Shown here: positions 42,885-52,112 of the stretch, in pieces
How positions within the stretch are numbered: the stretch's first letter is position 1
Layout: the number at the start of each line of letters is the position of its first letter
Source of the DNA: Hongsoonwoonella zoysiae
GTDB taxonomy: Bacteria; Pseudomonadota; Alphaproteobacteria; Rhizobiales; Stappiaceae
Assembly (NCBI RefSeq): GCF_013266695.1
Contig: NZ_JABRXF010000001.1
Location: 248,001-312,000, forward strand
Direction: 5' to 3'
Length of the DNA stretch: 64,000 nucleotides
The notes under the pieces: generated by a model
Seen by the model: only the letters and a program-made list of their open reading frames with translations
Told to the model about the DNA's origin: nothing
Database searches by the model: none
Made by a program: the position numbers and the translations under genes

Positions 42885-43715
42885 CTACCAACCCTTTCGC
42901 CTAGAAAGCTCGTTCCATGCACGCCTGATCCATTCTCCGCGCACGCTGTGGCCGCCGTCATGAAGGCAGACCTCAAGCAACGCGCTATCGGTTTCCTGAC
43001 GCTGGCAGGCGATACCTTCCGCCGGAGCCACTGTCGGGAAGACGGTGGGCAGATGCTCCTCCTTCTGCCAGACCGCAAGGCTTTGCGCGACGTCGGACTG
43101 GCTCCAGATGCTGCCGATCGGCCGTCCGTGGATGGGCACCGTGCGGTCCGACGTGCCATGAACGTGAAAGAGGATCGGCGTCGGAGACGGGCAGCGATCC
43201 GGTATCGGATCCCAGAACGCGCCCGCGACCGGCGCGAAACCGGCAAACAGGTGGCTGCGGTAGCAGGCAAGGTTCCAAACCATCGACCCGCCCATGGAAA
43301 AGCCGGAGGCCAGAAGGCGGTCAGCCCGCACGGCAAAGCGTGTCGTCAGATCCTTTACCACATTTTCGAAATAGGCGAATTCGTCTCGCGTTTGCGTCGG
43401 CGAACCGGGGTAGCCCCAGGTACCGTTCCCCTCCGGCGCGACGAAGGCGACGTTGAGTTCATCCGCCATGCGCGCCCAGCCTTTGCTGCGCATTTCCGCC
43501 CGCGCCGACCCGCGCCAGCCATGAACGAAAAAAATCGCCCCTATCGGCGTCTCGCCGTCCCAGTCGGAAGGAAAGCGCACGCGGTATTCCCCGCCCTCGA
43601 CCTTGCAGGGCGTATCGGCCCCGCAGACATTTTCGGCAAGGGCTTCGGCAAGCGACGCCGTGACCATGCCCGAAACGACGGAGAGACAAAGCAACACGCG
43701 CGCAATCCACGACAT
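42885..43715 (-). CDS. Secreted polyhydroxybutyrate depolymerase/LpqC-like esterase
   Basis: 276 residues from ATG 43715 (MSWIARVLLCLSVVSGMVTA), a good signal peptide. Alpha/beta hydrolase: oxyanion segment IFFVHGWRGSA, nucleophile GFSMGGSMVWNLACY, Asp in HVHGTSDRTVPIHG, and His in CLHDGGHSVRGEW. Six or so cysteines suggest disulfides in the periplasm. The family covers PHB depolymerases and feruloyl-esterase-like enzymes; no substrate can be read here. The frame extends upstream to 43781 without support. Confidence 0.85.
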   Translation of the reverse strand: MSWIARVLLCLSVVSGMVTASLAEALAENVCGADTPCKVEGGEYRVRFPSDWDGETPIGAIFFVHGWRGSARAEMRSKGWARMADELNVAFVAPEGNGTWGYPGSPTQTRDEFAYFENVVKDLTTRFAVRADRLLASGFSMGGSMVWNLACYRSHLFAGFAPVAGAFWDPIPDRCPSPTPILFHVHGTSDRTVPIHGRPIGSIWSQSDVAQSLAVWQKEEHLPTVFPTVAPAEGIACQRQETDSALLEVCLHDGGHSVRGEWIRRAWNELSRRKGW

Positions 43716-43928
43716 TCGACACCCGTTTTCAATGTTCGAAACCGAACGAAGAATGCCGCGCCCGTTCCGGACTGCAACCACTGCGCGATCACGCCTCGGT
43801 GAGCCCGGCCTGCGGCCCCCTCACGAGCCCCCCAAGCAGGATCAAAACGAGGTGATAGACACCCGTTTCAAATCTCTTTCGCGCAAAATTCATTTGCCTT
43901 GCATCTTTGAAAGCCTCAGCGAGGGTGC

Positions 43929-44345
43929 ATGGATCGTCTGCGCCACATGACGCTCCGCATGATCGTCGTCGCGGCCTATACGACGGTGATGATGGCGATG
44001 GGCTTTTTGCACCAGCCGGTTTTCGCCGGTGCTGGCGGCGCTCATCCGTCCGCAAGCCAGATGGAAAAACATCGCCTGCCGGACGGCGCCTTGCCGATTA
44101 TTTGCCTAACGATCGCCAATGATTGCGAAGACGCCCCGCACAGCGGGGGCGAGAAGCACCGGCACCTAAAGATCGTCTGCGAGGCCTGTCTGGTCAATTC
44201 CGGCCAGATTGCCGCCCCCGTCCCGCCGGTTCTGCCACTGCCCGACGTCACCCGATCGGCCAGGATCACGGTTTCAAACACACACGTCGCGGCGGCCCGC
44301 CTTCCAGGCGGCGTCCGGGCGCGCGCACCGCCGCCCGCCTCCTGA
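43929..44345 (+). CDS. DUF2946-like small secreted or membrane-anchored protein
   Basis: 138 residues. One hydrophobic segment near the N-terminus (RMIVVAAYTTVMMAMGFLHQ), then a short soluble part with ICLTIANDC and VCEACLVNSG, whose C-x-x-C pair resembles DUF2946 proteins. These sit beside copper and TonB-receptor genes. CGAGGGTGC precedes the ATG. Two copper-handling genes follow on the same strand, so a copper-linked role is inferred. Family assignment is tentative. Confidence 0.6.
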   Translation: MDRLRHMTLRMIVVAAYTTVMMAMGFLHQPVFAGAGGAHPSASQMEKHRLPDGALPIICLTIANDCEDAPHSGGEKHRHLKIVCEACLVNSGQIAAPVPPVLPLPDVTRSARITVSNTHVAAARLPGGVRARAPPPAS

Positions 44346-44581
44346 TTCCCGTTCCGATCCAGATGGCGGCACGACCAGGTTCTGCCGTTTCCGCCGGCTG
44401 GATCACGCGAATTCCTCCCAAAGTCCGCGAGCCGAATCCTCCATCGCATGAGATGGCGGGGCTGGGCCTTGTCCCGCGCGGGCAGCCGGCGGCGATCCCC
44501 CTTGGGAGGGATGAAGGACGGCCGAATTCCGCCTTTCCGCGACCGAAAAATCAAAAAACCATGATGCAGAAAGACAAAACG

Positions 44582-45121
44582 ATGACACTCATCAAGACGA
44601 TCATGTCCGCCGCGCTTGGCGCGAGCATGCTTGCCGCCCCGACCGCAGCTTTCGCCCATGCCACGCTGGAAGTGCAGGAAGCGGCAATCGGCTCTACCTA
44701 CAAGGCGATCATTCGCGTGGGCCACGGCTGCGAAGGCGAGGCGACCCATACGCTGCGCGTTCAGGTGCCGGAAGGCTATGTCAACGTGAAGCCGCAGCCA
44801 AAGGCCGGCTGGAAACTGGAGACCGTGCGCGGCGCTTACGAAAAAACCTACACGCTTTACGGACACGAGCATAAGGAAGGCGTGAAGCAGGTGATCTGGT
44901 CAGGCAACGAGCTGCCCGACGACTACTACGACGAATTCGTGCTTCGCGGCACGCTTGCTTCCGACCTTGAAGCCGGCACGACCTTCCACATTCCCGTCGT
45001 CCAGGAATGCGCGAATGGAGCGGAACGCTGGATTCAGATTCCGGCGGAAGGCCAGGACCCGCATGAGCTGGATTATCCGGCACCGGGCGTAAAGCTTATC
45101 GAAAAGAAAAAGGCGCATTGA
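44582..45121 (+). CDS. YcnI family (DUF1775) copper-binding protein
   Basis: 179 residues from ATG 44582 (MTLIKTIMSAALG); in-frame ATGs at 44561 and 44564 are alternatives. Signal cleavage after AAFA leaves His as residue 1 of the mature protein (HATLEVQEAAIGSTYK), as needed for the N-terminal copper site described for YcnI. Family motifs: RVGHGCEGEATHTLRVQVPEG, PKAGWKLE and VVQECANGAERWIQIP. Periplasmic copper chaperone role inferred. It precedes the CopC-CopD fusion gene, with a hairpin between. Confidence 0.92.
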   Translation: MTLIKTIMSAALGASMLAAPTAAFAHATLEVQEAAIGSTYKAIIRVGHGCEGEATHTLRVQVPEGYVNVKPQPKAGWKLETVRGAYEKTYTLYGHEHKEGVKQVIWSGNELPDDYYDEFVLRGTLASDLEAGTTFHIPVVQECANGAERWIQIPAEGQDPHELDYPAPGVKLIEKKKAH

Positions 45122-45127
45122 TCGGGC

Positions 45128-45155
45128 GGCGCCCCGGACCTTTGCCCGGGGCGCC
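45128..45155 (+). terminator. GC-rich hairpin between YcnI and CopC-CopD genes
   Basis: GGCGCCCCGG (45128-45137) and CCGGGGCGCC (45146-45155) form a perfect 10-bp stem with an 8-base loop; only CCCGTT follows. Likely partial terminator or processing stem inside the copper operon. Confidence 0.65.
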
Positions 45156-45188
45156 CCGTTATCCGATTGCAAATTCGAGGGTAATTCA

Positions 45189-46802
45189 ATGATATCGCCG
45201 CGCGGGGTTTCTTCGTTGTACGGTCTGATCGCCGGTCTTCTGCTTTGCGCGTTTCTTTTTTCGGGCGAAGCCTTCGCGCATGCCCAGCTCTTGTCCTCCA
45301 CCCCGTCGGCGAGCGAAATCGTCGACGAGCGCCCGGAGGAACTGCGGCTGACGTTCAACGAACCGGTCTCCCCGGCCAGCATCAAATGGTTTGCGCCCGA
45401 CGGCGGCGAACACACCGTTTCCAGCGCCCGCTCCGAGAAAAACGACGTTGTCGTCCCGGTTCCGGAAACGCTCGCACGCGGCACGCACCTTGTCAGCTAC
45501 CGGGTCACCTCCATCGACGGGCATGTGGTGGCAGGCTCCTTCGCCTTTTCGCTTGGCGAGGCGACGACCGTTCCGCAAGCCGGCGCCTCTTCGGACAATT
45601 CCTCCGCGCGGCTTGCGGCAATCGGGCGGTTTGTCCTGACGCTTGCTCTGACGCTTGGCGCCGGCGGCGCGGCGTTCTTCGCCTTCGTCGTGCGCGGGCT
45701 GGCGGCGCCCGCCTGGCCAAGGACGCTTGCCGCGACCGGCGCCGTGCTGGGGGGGCTTGCCGTTCCGCTCAATCTAGGCCTTCAGGGCCTGGACCTGACC
45801 GGCGGGACGGCCGCCGACCTCCTGTCCAGCGCACCCTATATCGCTGGGCTCGGCTCTCCATTCGCGCTGACGGCGGGCCTTGCCTTCGCGGCGTCGCTCC
45901 TGGCGATTGCCGCGCTCCGCAGCGGGGCCAACGGCTTCGGCTTGCTTGCCGGGTTGCTTGCCTGGCTCCTTGCGGCGGCTTCCTTCGCCGCCTCGGGCCA
46001 TGCGGCCACGGCCGAACCGCAGGCGCTGATGCGCCCGGCGATCGCCATCCACGCCGCGGCCTTTCTCTACTGGCTCGGCGCGCTTCCCGGGCTGCTCGCC
46101 GTTGCGAAGACAAGGCCTGAACACATCGACAGGCTGCTTGGCCGGTTTTCGCTTCTCGCCATTCCCGCCGTCGCGCTGCTGTTCGGCACAGGCATCGCAA
46201 TTTCCGCCGTACAGGTGGGAGCGCCCGAATATCTCGACACCACCGATTACGGCCTCATCCTGACGCTGAAGATCGCAGCTTTTCTCGGCCTCGTCGGGCT
46301 TGCGGGCATCAACCGGCTGGTGCTCACCCCCGATATCGCCCGTGGCGAGGGCAGCGGCACGCGGCGGCTGGCGATGTCGATCCGTGTGGAGCTGGTGCTG
46401 GCGCTTCTTATCCTGATCGCCGCCTCCTCCTTCCGGCTGACGCCGCCGCCGCGCGCCATCGCCGCGGCAGACAGCGCGGGCGTCAGCATCCACATCCACC
46501 AGGATGACGGCTTCGGCAACGTAACCGCCCTGCCGGGACGGCGCGGGCAAAACCGGGCGATCCTCGACCTGTTCGCCGGCGACGGCGAAGCCGTTACCGC
46601 AAAGCAGGTTACCGTCCAGTTCTCGCAAGTCGCGCGCGGCGTGGAGCCGATCAAGGTGGAGGCAACGCGAGGCGAAGAGGGGTTATGGATCGCCGAACCG
46701 CTGCCGCTCACCGTTTCGGGGCCTTGGGATGTCCGGGTCGAAATCCTGGTCGACGACTTCAAGGAAGTGCGGCTGGCAGGGGTTCTGGAAATCAGGCCCT
46801 GA
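45189..46802 (+). CDS. CopC-CopD fusion copper-resistance/import protein with FixH/YtkA-like tail
   Basis: 537 residues in three parts. CopC domain: signal cleavage after AFA puts His at the mature N-terminus (HAQLLSSTPSASEIVDERPE), and SIDGHVVAGSFAFSLG carries the Asp/His copper ligands. CopD domain (about 140-425): eight membrane helices with ASGHAA, AIHAAAFLYWLGALPGLL and LTLKIAAFLGLVGLAGINRL. C-terminal periplasmic part (about 430-537: VSIHIHQDDGF, TVSGPWDVRVEILVDDFK) resembles YtkA/FixH-type beta domains. Probably moves copper across the inner membrane. Confidence 0.92.
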   Translation: MISPRGVSSLYGLIAGLLLCAFLFSGEAFAHAQLLSSTPSASEIVDERPEELRLTFNEPVSPASIKWFAPDGGEHTVSSARSEKNDVVVPVPETLARGTHLVSYRVTSIDGHVVAGSFAFSLGEATTVPQAGASSDNSSARLAAIGRFVLTLALTLGAGGAAFFAFVVRGLAAPAWPRTLAATGAVLGGLAVPLNLGLQGLDLTGGTAADLLSSAPYIAGLGSPFALTAGLAFAASLLAIAALRSGANGFGLLAGLLAWLLAAASFAASGHAATAEPQALMRPAIAIHAAAFLYWLGALPGLLAVAKTRPEHIDRLLGRFSLLAIPAVALLFGTGIAISAVQVGAPEYLDTTDYGLILTLKIAAFLGLVGLAGINRLVLTPDIARGEGSGTRRLAMSIRVELVLALLILIAASSFRLTPPPRAIAAADSAGVSIHIHQDDGFGNVTALPGRRGQNRAILDLFAGDGEAVTAKQVTVQFSQVARGVEPIKVEATRGEEGLWIAEPLPLTVSGPWDVRVEILVDDFKEVRLAGVLEIRP

Positions 46803-46803
46803 C

Positions 46804-46836
46804 GAGATGCCGGCAACGAAATTGGCCGGGCATCTC
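46804..46836. terminator. Hairpin between CopC-CopD and DUF302 genes
   Basis: GAGATGCC (46804-46811) pairs with GGCATCTC (46829-46836), extended by GGC/GCC with a one-base bulge. It lies just after the CopC-CopD stop and before the convergent DUF302 stop. No T-tract, so termination is only suggested. Confidence 0.45.
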
Positions 46837-46901
46837 TCTCGCCCGTCTTGACGGCCCGGGCAAGCCATGAAAACCCGGTCCGGGTTTCCTTCGTCGATCG
46901 C

Positions 46902-47375
46902 CTATTCCGTCGCGTTCTTCGCGATCGTTTCGAAAACGCCGTCGAGTTCCTCCGCGAGCGCCACGAGCGCCTCGCCCCCTTCGTCGAAATAGGGTGAGAA
47001 GACGAAACTCGGCGTCTTGTAGGAAAGCGTGGCCGTGCCGTCCTCGTTCTCCGTGACGTAAAAGCGGATCGGCGCCTCGATGCCGGCGGCTATGCTCGCC
47101 TCAAGCATGCGGCGGGCAAAATCGTTCCGGTACACGCCGATCACGCGATTGCCGAGAATGGTGATGCCTTGCGCCTTCGCACCGCCCGACGCGCTCGCCT
47201 GGGTGACAAGGAGCATGCCCTCACCCTTGACCGCGGCCTGCACCCGCTCGACAAGGTCGCCATAGCTGTGGCCGGTTTCGACGATCCGCCAGCCTTCGCG
47301 GGGGCCAGGACCTTCCGCCGATGCGGCGTTGGCGAGAGCGAAAAAAACGGCGAGCGCGACGGTCGTAAAGCGCAT
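46902..47375 (-). CDS. DUF302 domain periplasmic protein
   Basis: 157 residues. Signal peptide MRFTTVALAVFFALANAASA, then the DUF302 fold: ETGHSYGDLVERVQAAVKGEGMLLVTQASAS, ILGNRVIGVYRNDFARRMLEASIAAGIEAP, and a C-terminal LSYKTPSFVFSPY. Function unknown; DUF302 proteins are often found with sulfur or copper genes. It follows the YedE gene by 36 bases on the same strand, so they form a pair convergent with the copper operon. Confidence 0.9.
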   Translation of the reverse strand: MRFTTVALAVFFALANAASAEGPGPREGWRIVETGHSYGDLVERVQAAVKGEGMLLVTQASASGGAKAQGITILGNRVIGVYRNDFARRMLEASIAAGIEAPIRFYVTENEDGTATLSYKTPSFVFSPYFDEGGEALVALAEELDGVFETIAKNATE

Positions 47376-47411
47376 GATGATATCTCCCGAAACGTATATT
47401 CGAAGCGTTCG

Positions 47412-48599
47412 TCAAACCGACGGGACGGGCACCCGCCTGTCCATGCCGACGATGAAGCGCAGACGCGTGCCGACGACGCTGCCAGCGAAGCCGAAGACGA
47501 GCCACAGCCAGCCGTGCAGCGAGCCCGAAACAACGCCGCCGAGATAGGCGCCGATGTTGCAGCCATAGGCAAGCCGTGCGCCGTAGCCCATCAGGAGACC
47601 GCCGATAACCGCCGTAACGACATCGCGGCGCGACAGCGACCATACGGGCGCGAACTTGCCTGCGAGCGAGGCCGCCACCATCGCGCCGATGATGATGCCG
47701 AAATTCATCACCGATGTCGCATCGCGAAATACCGTGCCCTCGATCGCCGCGGCCTGGCCGCGCCAATAGGGCCAGTCCGCGACGGGCACGCCAAGCGCAT
47801 GGCCGATCTTCGCACCCCACAGGGCAAAGCCGGAGGTGATACCCCAGGGCCTTCCGAGAACGATGAGCGTCGCGATACTGACGAAGGCGATCGCCACCGC
47901 TCCGGCCGCAAGGGACCACGGCCCCGACAGCCAGGAGCCGGTGGGCCGCCGTTGCACAAGGCTCCCGTGCGCGCGCTTTTCCATGGCGACGGTGCCGGCG
48001 GCAAGGAGAGCCAGCGCGAACAGCGTGAGCGCGACGGCCATGACCGGCCCGACGGATGTCACCAGCGAATAGGCAGGCAGGCTCGGCAGCGCGTTCCACA
48101 AGTGCATGTGGGCCGTCGCCAGCACCGAACCGGCAACGAAGAATGCCAGGGTGATCATCATCCGCGTCGACCCGCCGCCGGCGGTAAAAAGCGTGCCGGA
48201 CGCACAACCGCCGCCAAGCTGCATGCCGACGCCGAAGGTAAACGCGCCTATCGCTGCCGCAACGCCGAAGGGAAAGACGAAACCGCCGGCCGGAATGCCG
48301 AAGTCCCGGCCCCAGCCGATCAGCGGATAGGAAATGACGATCGTCAGCGCGATCAACAGGAACTGGGCGCGCAGGCCCGCGCCGCGCCTTTCAGTGACAA
48401 GGCGCCGCCATGCGGAGGTGAAGCCGAAGCTTGCGTGATAAAGCGAAATGCCGGCCACCGCGCCAATGGCGGCCGCGAGGGCGAGGCGCATGCCGCCCGC
48501 TTGCCCGGCGAAAATGGCGACGACAAGGAACGCCGTCACGCCCGCGAAAAGCGCCGCGTAATTGCGGGGAGCGCTTGCCTGTCCTTCGGTGACTGTCAT
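47412..48599 (-). CDS. YeeE/YedE family sulfur-compound transporter
   Basis: 395 residues, about ten membrane helices in two repeats. The signature of each repeat is a Cys motif: LGGGCASGTLFTAGGGSTRMM and YGARLAYGCNIGAYLGGVVSGS. The family includes YeeE (TsuA), a thiosulfate importer; GGCASG and the YGCNIGA Cys are the relay positions in that mechanism. Here it probably imports thiosulfate or another sulfur species. DUF302 gene follows. Confidence 0.92.
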   Translation of the reverse strand: MTVTEGQASAPRNYAALFAGVTAFLVVAIFAGQAGGMRLALAAAIGAVAGISLYHASFGFTSAWRRLVTERRGAGLRAQFLLIALTIVISYPLIGWGRDFGIPAGGFVFPFGVAAAIGAFTFGVGMQLGGGCASGTLFTAGGGSTRMMITLAFFVAGSVLATAHMHLWNALPSLPAYSLVTSVGPVMAVALTLFALALLAAGTVAMEKRAHGSLVQRRPTGSWLSGPWSLAAGAVAIAFVSIATLIVLGRPWGITSGFALWGAKIGHALGVPVADWPYWRGQAAAIEGTVFRDATSVMNFGIIIGAMVAASLAGKFAPVWSLSRRDVVTAVIGGLLMGYGARLAYGCNIGAYLGGVVSGSLHGWLWLVFGFAGSVVGTRLRFIVGMDRRVPVPSV

Positions 48600-49235
48600 T
48601 CCGCTATCCGCATATGTGAATACTTGGCTTCGAGCCTGCCCGCCATTGCCGGCCGAAACAACTCAAATCCGCGTGGACCGACGTAAGGGCGTGCCGGATC
48701 AATTGCCATTTGCACTTAAAGGTAGAATAGTCTCGCGATCGGTCGAGTCATTCAACCAAACCGTTTGCGGGGCACCGACGTAACATCGATCAAGATAATC
48801 CACAGGAAAGCGGCTTGTCTCTAAGGCAGTTTGGAGCGGAGCGAACACACGCAAAACACAAGTTTTTGTGTGTTGCACGTCATCGCGCCCCTTCGGAAAA
48901 GTGCCTGAACAGAGTGTGAAATCGGCGGTCGAAGGAAATTCCAAACGGCACTTTAAAACCGCACCGGAAAATTTACGGCGGCTGTAATGCCTTGAAAACA
49001 AAAGGACAACCGGACCGGAGCCCGGCCATGCGAGGAAGATGCGCAAGGATTGCCGCAATTTCTCGCGCCTGAAATGGCCAACTCCTTCGCACCGGAGGTT
49101 TTCACGCGCGTTGCGAAAGCCCGCTTCCGCCGCGGTTTCACTGTCTGGTCATTGGCGATTTTCGCCACAGATTCGTCACAAGAATGCACCGCTGGCATGC
49201 CAAGCAGGCACCAAGCGCCCGATATGCGAGGTTAA
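48600..49235. other. Intergenic interval with an inverted repeat; no convincing gene
   Basis: 636 bases separating the divergent YedE and TTC38-like genes. Short open frames lack protein character. One clear inverted repeat: the arms beginning GCAAAACACAA at 48851 and ending TTGTGTGTTGC at 48876 pair with one mismatch around GTTT. It could be an operator or a hairpin of a small RNA. Promoters for both flanking genes must lie here. No tRNA, IS or CRISPR signature was seen. Confidence 0.4.
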
Positions 49236-50618
49236 ATGACCGTTACCGATCAATACGGATACGAGATTACCCTATCCGATCCGGATGCTCTCGGCTCCTG
49301 GCACGCGACCAACCGCGCCTTCCTCGCCCACGGAGCGGACACGCCCGCACATATCGGCAAAACGCTGGAACTTGCACCTGACTTCGCAATGGGCCACGCG
49401 GCGCACGGGCTGTTCTGCCTGCTGCTCGGCAGGCGCGAACTCGTGACCTCGGCCGAAAAGGACTGGCGCCTTGCCGACCAGGGCCGGCGCGCCAAGGGCG
49501 TGACGGAACGCGAGGCGGCGATCGTCGACGCGCTGCGCGACTGGCTGGACGGTTATCCCACACGCGCTGCATCCCGGCTCGACGCCGCGCTGGCAGCCCA
49601 CCCGGCCGATGCCCTGCTTCTGAAGCTTATCCACGCGATCCGCTTCGTGCTCGGCGACGCAGCCGGCATGCGCTCATCGATCGAGCGGGTCATCGGCAGC
49701 TACGGCCCGGACCATATTGCCGCCGGATACGTCCACGGCTGCCACGCCTTCGCGCTGGAGGAGACGGGCGACTACGCGGCGGCCGAGAGGATTGGCCGCA
49801 TGGCGGTGGAGATGGCGCCCGACGATGCCTGGGGCCTGCATGCGGTTGCGCATGTGCTGGACATGACGGGCCGGTTCGACGACGGACGCATCTGGCTTGA
49901 GACCAACAGCAACGGCTGGGCCCATTGCAATAACTTCCGCTATCACTGCTGGTGGCACCTGGCGCTGATGCATCTGGACCGGCGCGACTTCGACAAGGTG
50001 CTGGCGCTCTACGACCAGGAAATCCGCCGCGACCAGACGGACGACTACCGCGACATCTCCAACGGCGCCTCCCTGCTCGTACGCCTGGAGATCGAGGGCG
50101 TGAACGTCGGCGGCCGCTGGGAGGAGCTTGCGCGCATTTCCGAACGCAGGGTCGACGACAGCTGCAACGTCTTCGCCGATCTGCACTACCTAATGTCGCT
50201 GAACGGCGGCAACCGGCGCGTGGCGGCCGAACGGCTGGTGGAAAACATTGAGACGATGGGCGAAGGCGCATCGGACATGGCCGAGGTGGCGCGCGTCGCT
50301 GGCGTTCCGGCCGCGCTCGGCCTCGATGCCTATCGGCGCGGGAATTATTTCTCCGCCTTTCATCACCTCGACCGCGCGCGCCCGACGCTGAAGACGATCG
50401 GCGGCAGCCACGCCCAGCGTGACGTTTTCGAGCGACTGACGGTGGACGCGGCCCTGAAGGCGGGCCTTGCCGGCGACGCCGAACGCGTGTTGAAGGAAAG
50501 GCTGGCGCTGAGGACGGCGATGGACCGTTTCGCGGAGGACAGGCTCAAGCTCGTGGAGCGGATGCACGAGGCTTCGCGCATCATGCAGGACGAACGCCTG
50601 CGCGCCGCGCACGCGTGA
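49236..50618 (+). CDS. TTC38-like tetratricopeptide repeat protein
   Basis: 460 residues, helical throughout. AMGHAAHGLFCLLLGRRELV, DAWGLHAVAHVLDMTGRFDDGRIWLE and HCWWHLALMHLDRRDFDKVLALYDQEI match the TTC38 family of TPR-containing proteins, which is widespread but lacks a known function. GAGG four bases before the ATG supports the start. No signal peptide. It stands alone before opgC. Confidence 0.85.
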   Translation: MTVTDQYGYEITLSDPDALGSWHATNRAFLAHGADTPAHIGKTLELAPDFAMGHAAHGLFCLLLGRRELVTSAEKDWRLADQGRRAKGVTEREAAIVDALRDWLDGYPTRAASRLDAALAAHPADALLLKLIHAIRFVLGDAAGMRSSIERVIGSYGPDHIAAGYVHGCHAFALEETGDYAAAERIGRMAVEMAPDDAWGLHAVAHVLDMTGRFDDGRIWLETNSNGWAHCNNFRYHCWWHLALMHLDRRDFDKVLALYDQEIRRDQTDDYRDISNGASLLVRLEIEGVNVGGRWEELARISERRVDDSCNVFADLHYLMSLNGGNRRVAAERLVENIETMGEGASDMAEVARVAGVPAALGLDAYRRGNYFSAFHHLDRARPTLKTIGGSHAQRDVFERLTVDAALKAGLAGDAERVLKERLALRTAMDRFAEDRLKLVERMHEASRIMQDERLRAAHA

Positions 50619-50738
50619 TCCCGCAACGCGGGCGGATTTGCCGCCGGCACGAAGACGCGCGAAAATCGAAAGAAAACGAACGAACTGCCCCGGCGCATCC
50701 GCCCGGGCAAAAATTAGAATATCAGGAGTGACCCTCAA

Positions 50739-51953
50739 GTGAGTGGCCCGCAGCCCGTACGCCAACGGGACCCGCGACTGGATTTCTTCCGCGGTCTCGG
50801 AATGTTCATTATCTACATCGCCCACCTTCCCAACAATTCGTGGACGTTGTGGATACCCGCGCGTTTCGGTTTTTCAGACGCGACCGAAATCTTCGTCTTC
50901 TGTTCCGGCATGGCATCGGCAATCGCCTTCGGGGCGGTGTTCGAGATGCGCGGCTGGATGATGGGCACCGCGCGCATCCTGTACCGGATGTGGCAGGTCT
51001 ACTGGGCGCATGTACTGCAGTTCCTCGTAATCGCCGCCGGCCTCGTCGCGATACAGCAAAGCGGCTACCTGGAGGAATGCTGCGGGCTGACGGAAAACTA
51101 CGTCACGAAGCTCAATCTCTGGCATTTCTTCAACAAGACGCCCGACACGCTGCCGGGCCTCCTCACGCTCACCTATGTGCCGAACTACTTCGACATCCTG
51201 CCGATGTATATCGTCATACTGGCGCTTATCCCGGTGATGATGGCGGCGCATCGTTTCGCGGGACGCGGCGCGGTCTTTGCGCTGATGACCGTTTTCTGGC
51301 TTGCGGCCACCTTCGACATCATCAGCTTCCCCGCCGAGCCCTGGTCGCAGCGCGAATGGTTCTTCAATCCGCTTGGCTGGCAGCTCGTTTTCTTTACCGG
51401 CTTCGCCTTCATGCGCGGCTGGATTCCGGCGCCGCCGGTAAACCGCGGCCTGATGCTGGCGGCTGTCGTACTTGTCCTAATCACCATCCCGCTGGCCTGG
51501 TTCCGGGTTTACCGGGAATTCGAGATGCTGTCCGAAATACGCCTGGCGCTGCGCCCGTTCTGGACGAAAACGGACTTCGGCATCTTCCGCTACATCCACT
51601 TCCTGGCGCTTGCCTATCTGGCATGGATCGCGGTGGGCGCAAAGGGCAGATACCTTGTGACGGACAATGCCTGGGGCAGCGTCGTGCGCGTGATCCAGAA
51701 GGTCGGGCAGCAGTCGCTCGCCGTCTTCCTGGCTAGCCTCGTGATAGCGCAGGCAGCCGGCATATTGCGCGACATGGTCTGGGGGCGCGGCAACCCTCTC
51801 ATCGTCTTCCTCGCCAATGCAGGCGGTTTTGCAGCGCTTATCGCGGTTGCCTATGCCGTCGGCTGGTTCAAGGGGCAGCCCTGGAAACGAAAGCCCGTAG
51901 GTGAAGCCTCCCTAAAGGAGGCGCGCTACCTCGGCAAGCAGCCCGCCGAATAG
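50739..51953 (+). CDS. opgC: OpgC family membrane acyltransferase (succinyltransferase) for periplasmic glucans
   Basis: 404 residues from GTG 50739 (SGPQPVRQRDPRLDFFRG). About ten membrane segments. RLDFFRGLGMFIIYIAHLPNN, ARFGFSDATEIFVFCSGMAS, YVPNYFDILPMYIVIL and WFFNPLGWQLVFFTGFAF are typical of OpgC. The family succinylates osmoregulated periplasmic glucans; in rhizobia OpgC decorates cyclic beta-1,2-glucans. A glucan synthase-type gene (opgH) lies 1 kb downstream on the other strand. Confidence 0.92.
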   Translation: MSGPQPVRQRDPRLDFFRGLGMFIIYIAHLPNNSWTLWIPARFGFSDATEIFVFCSGMASAIAFGAVFEMRGWMMGTARILYRMWQVYWAHVLQFLVIAAGLVAIQQSGYLEECCGLTENYVTKLNLWHFFNKTPDTLPGLLTLTYVPNYFDILPMYIVILALIPVMMAAHRFAGRGAVFALMTVFWLAATFDIISFPAEPWSQREWFFNPLGWQLVFFTGFAFMRGWIPAPPVNRGLMLAAVVLVLITIPLAWFRVYREFEMLSEIRLALRPFWTKTDFGIFRYIHFLALAYLAWIAVGAKGRYLVTDNAWGSVVRVIQKVGQQSLAVFLASLVIAQAAGILRDMVWGRGNPLIVFLANAGGFAALIAVAYAVGWFKGQPWKRKPVGEASLKEARYLGKQPAE

Positions 51954-51991
51954 AACCGGGCGCCGATCATCCCGACACCCTGATCATTCTG

Positions 51992-52026
51992 CGGCCCGGA
52001 ATATCTGTTCCGGGCCGTGTGTTTTC
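51992..52026 (+). terminator. Rho-independent terminator after opgC
   Basis: CGGCCCGGAA (51992-52001) and TTCCGGGCCG (52008-52017) form a perfect 10-bp stem with loop TATCTG, followed by TGTGTTTT. Confidence 0.85.
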
Positions 52027-52112
52027 CGCACTATTCCCGCCCAGCTCTTTTGGCTTAGGTGATGAATTCTAATCCATGGGCCAACAGGTTTCGCAAAAAT
52101 ATTGGGGGATTG

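Noticed and set aside
48699-49058. 119-codon minus-strand frame and neighbouring short frames in the 48600-49235 gap
   Set aside because: No start signals or family resemblance; composition not coding-like.
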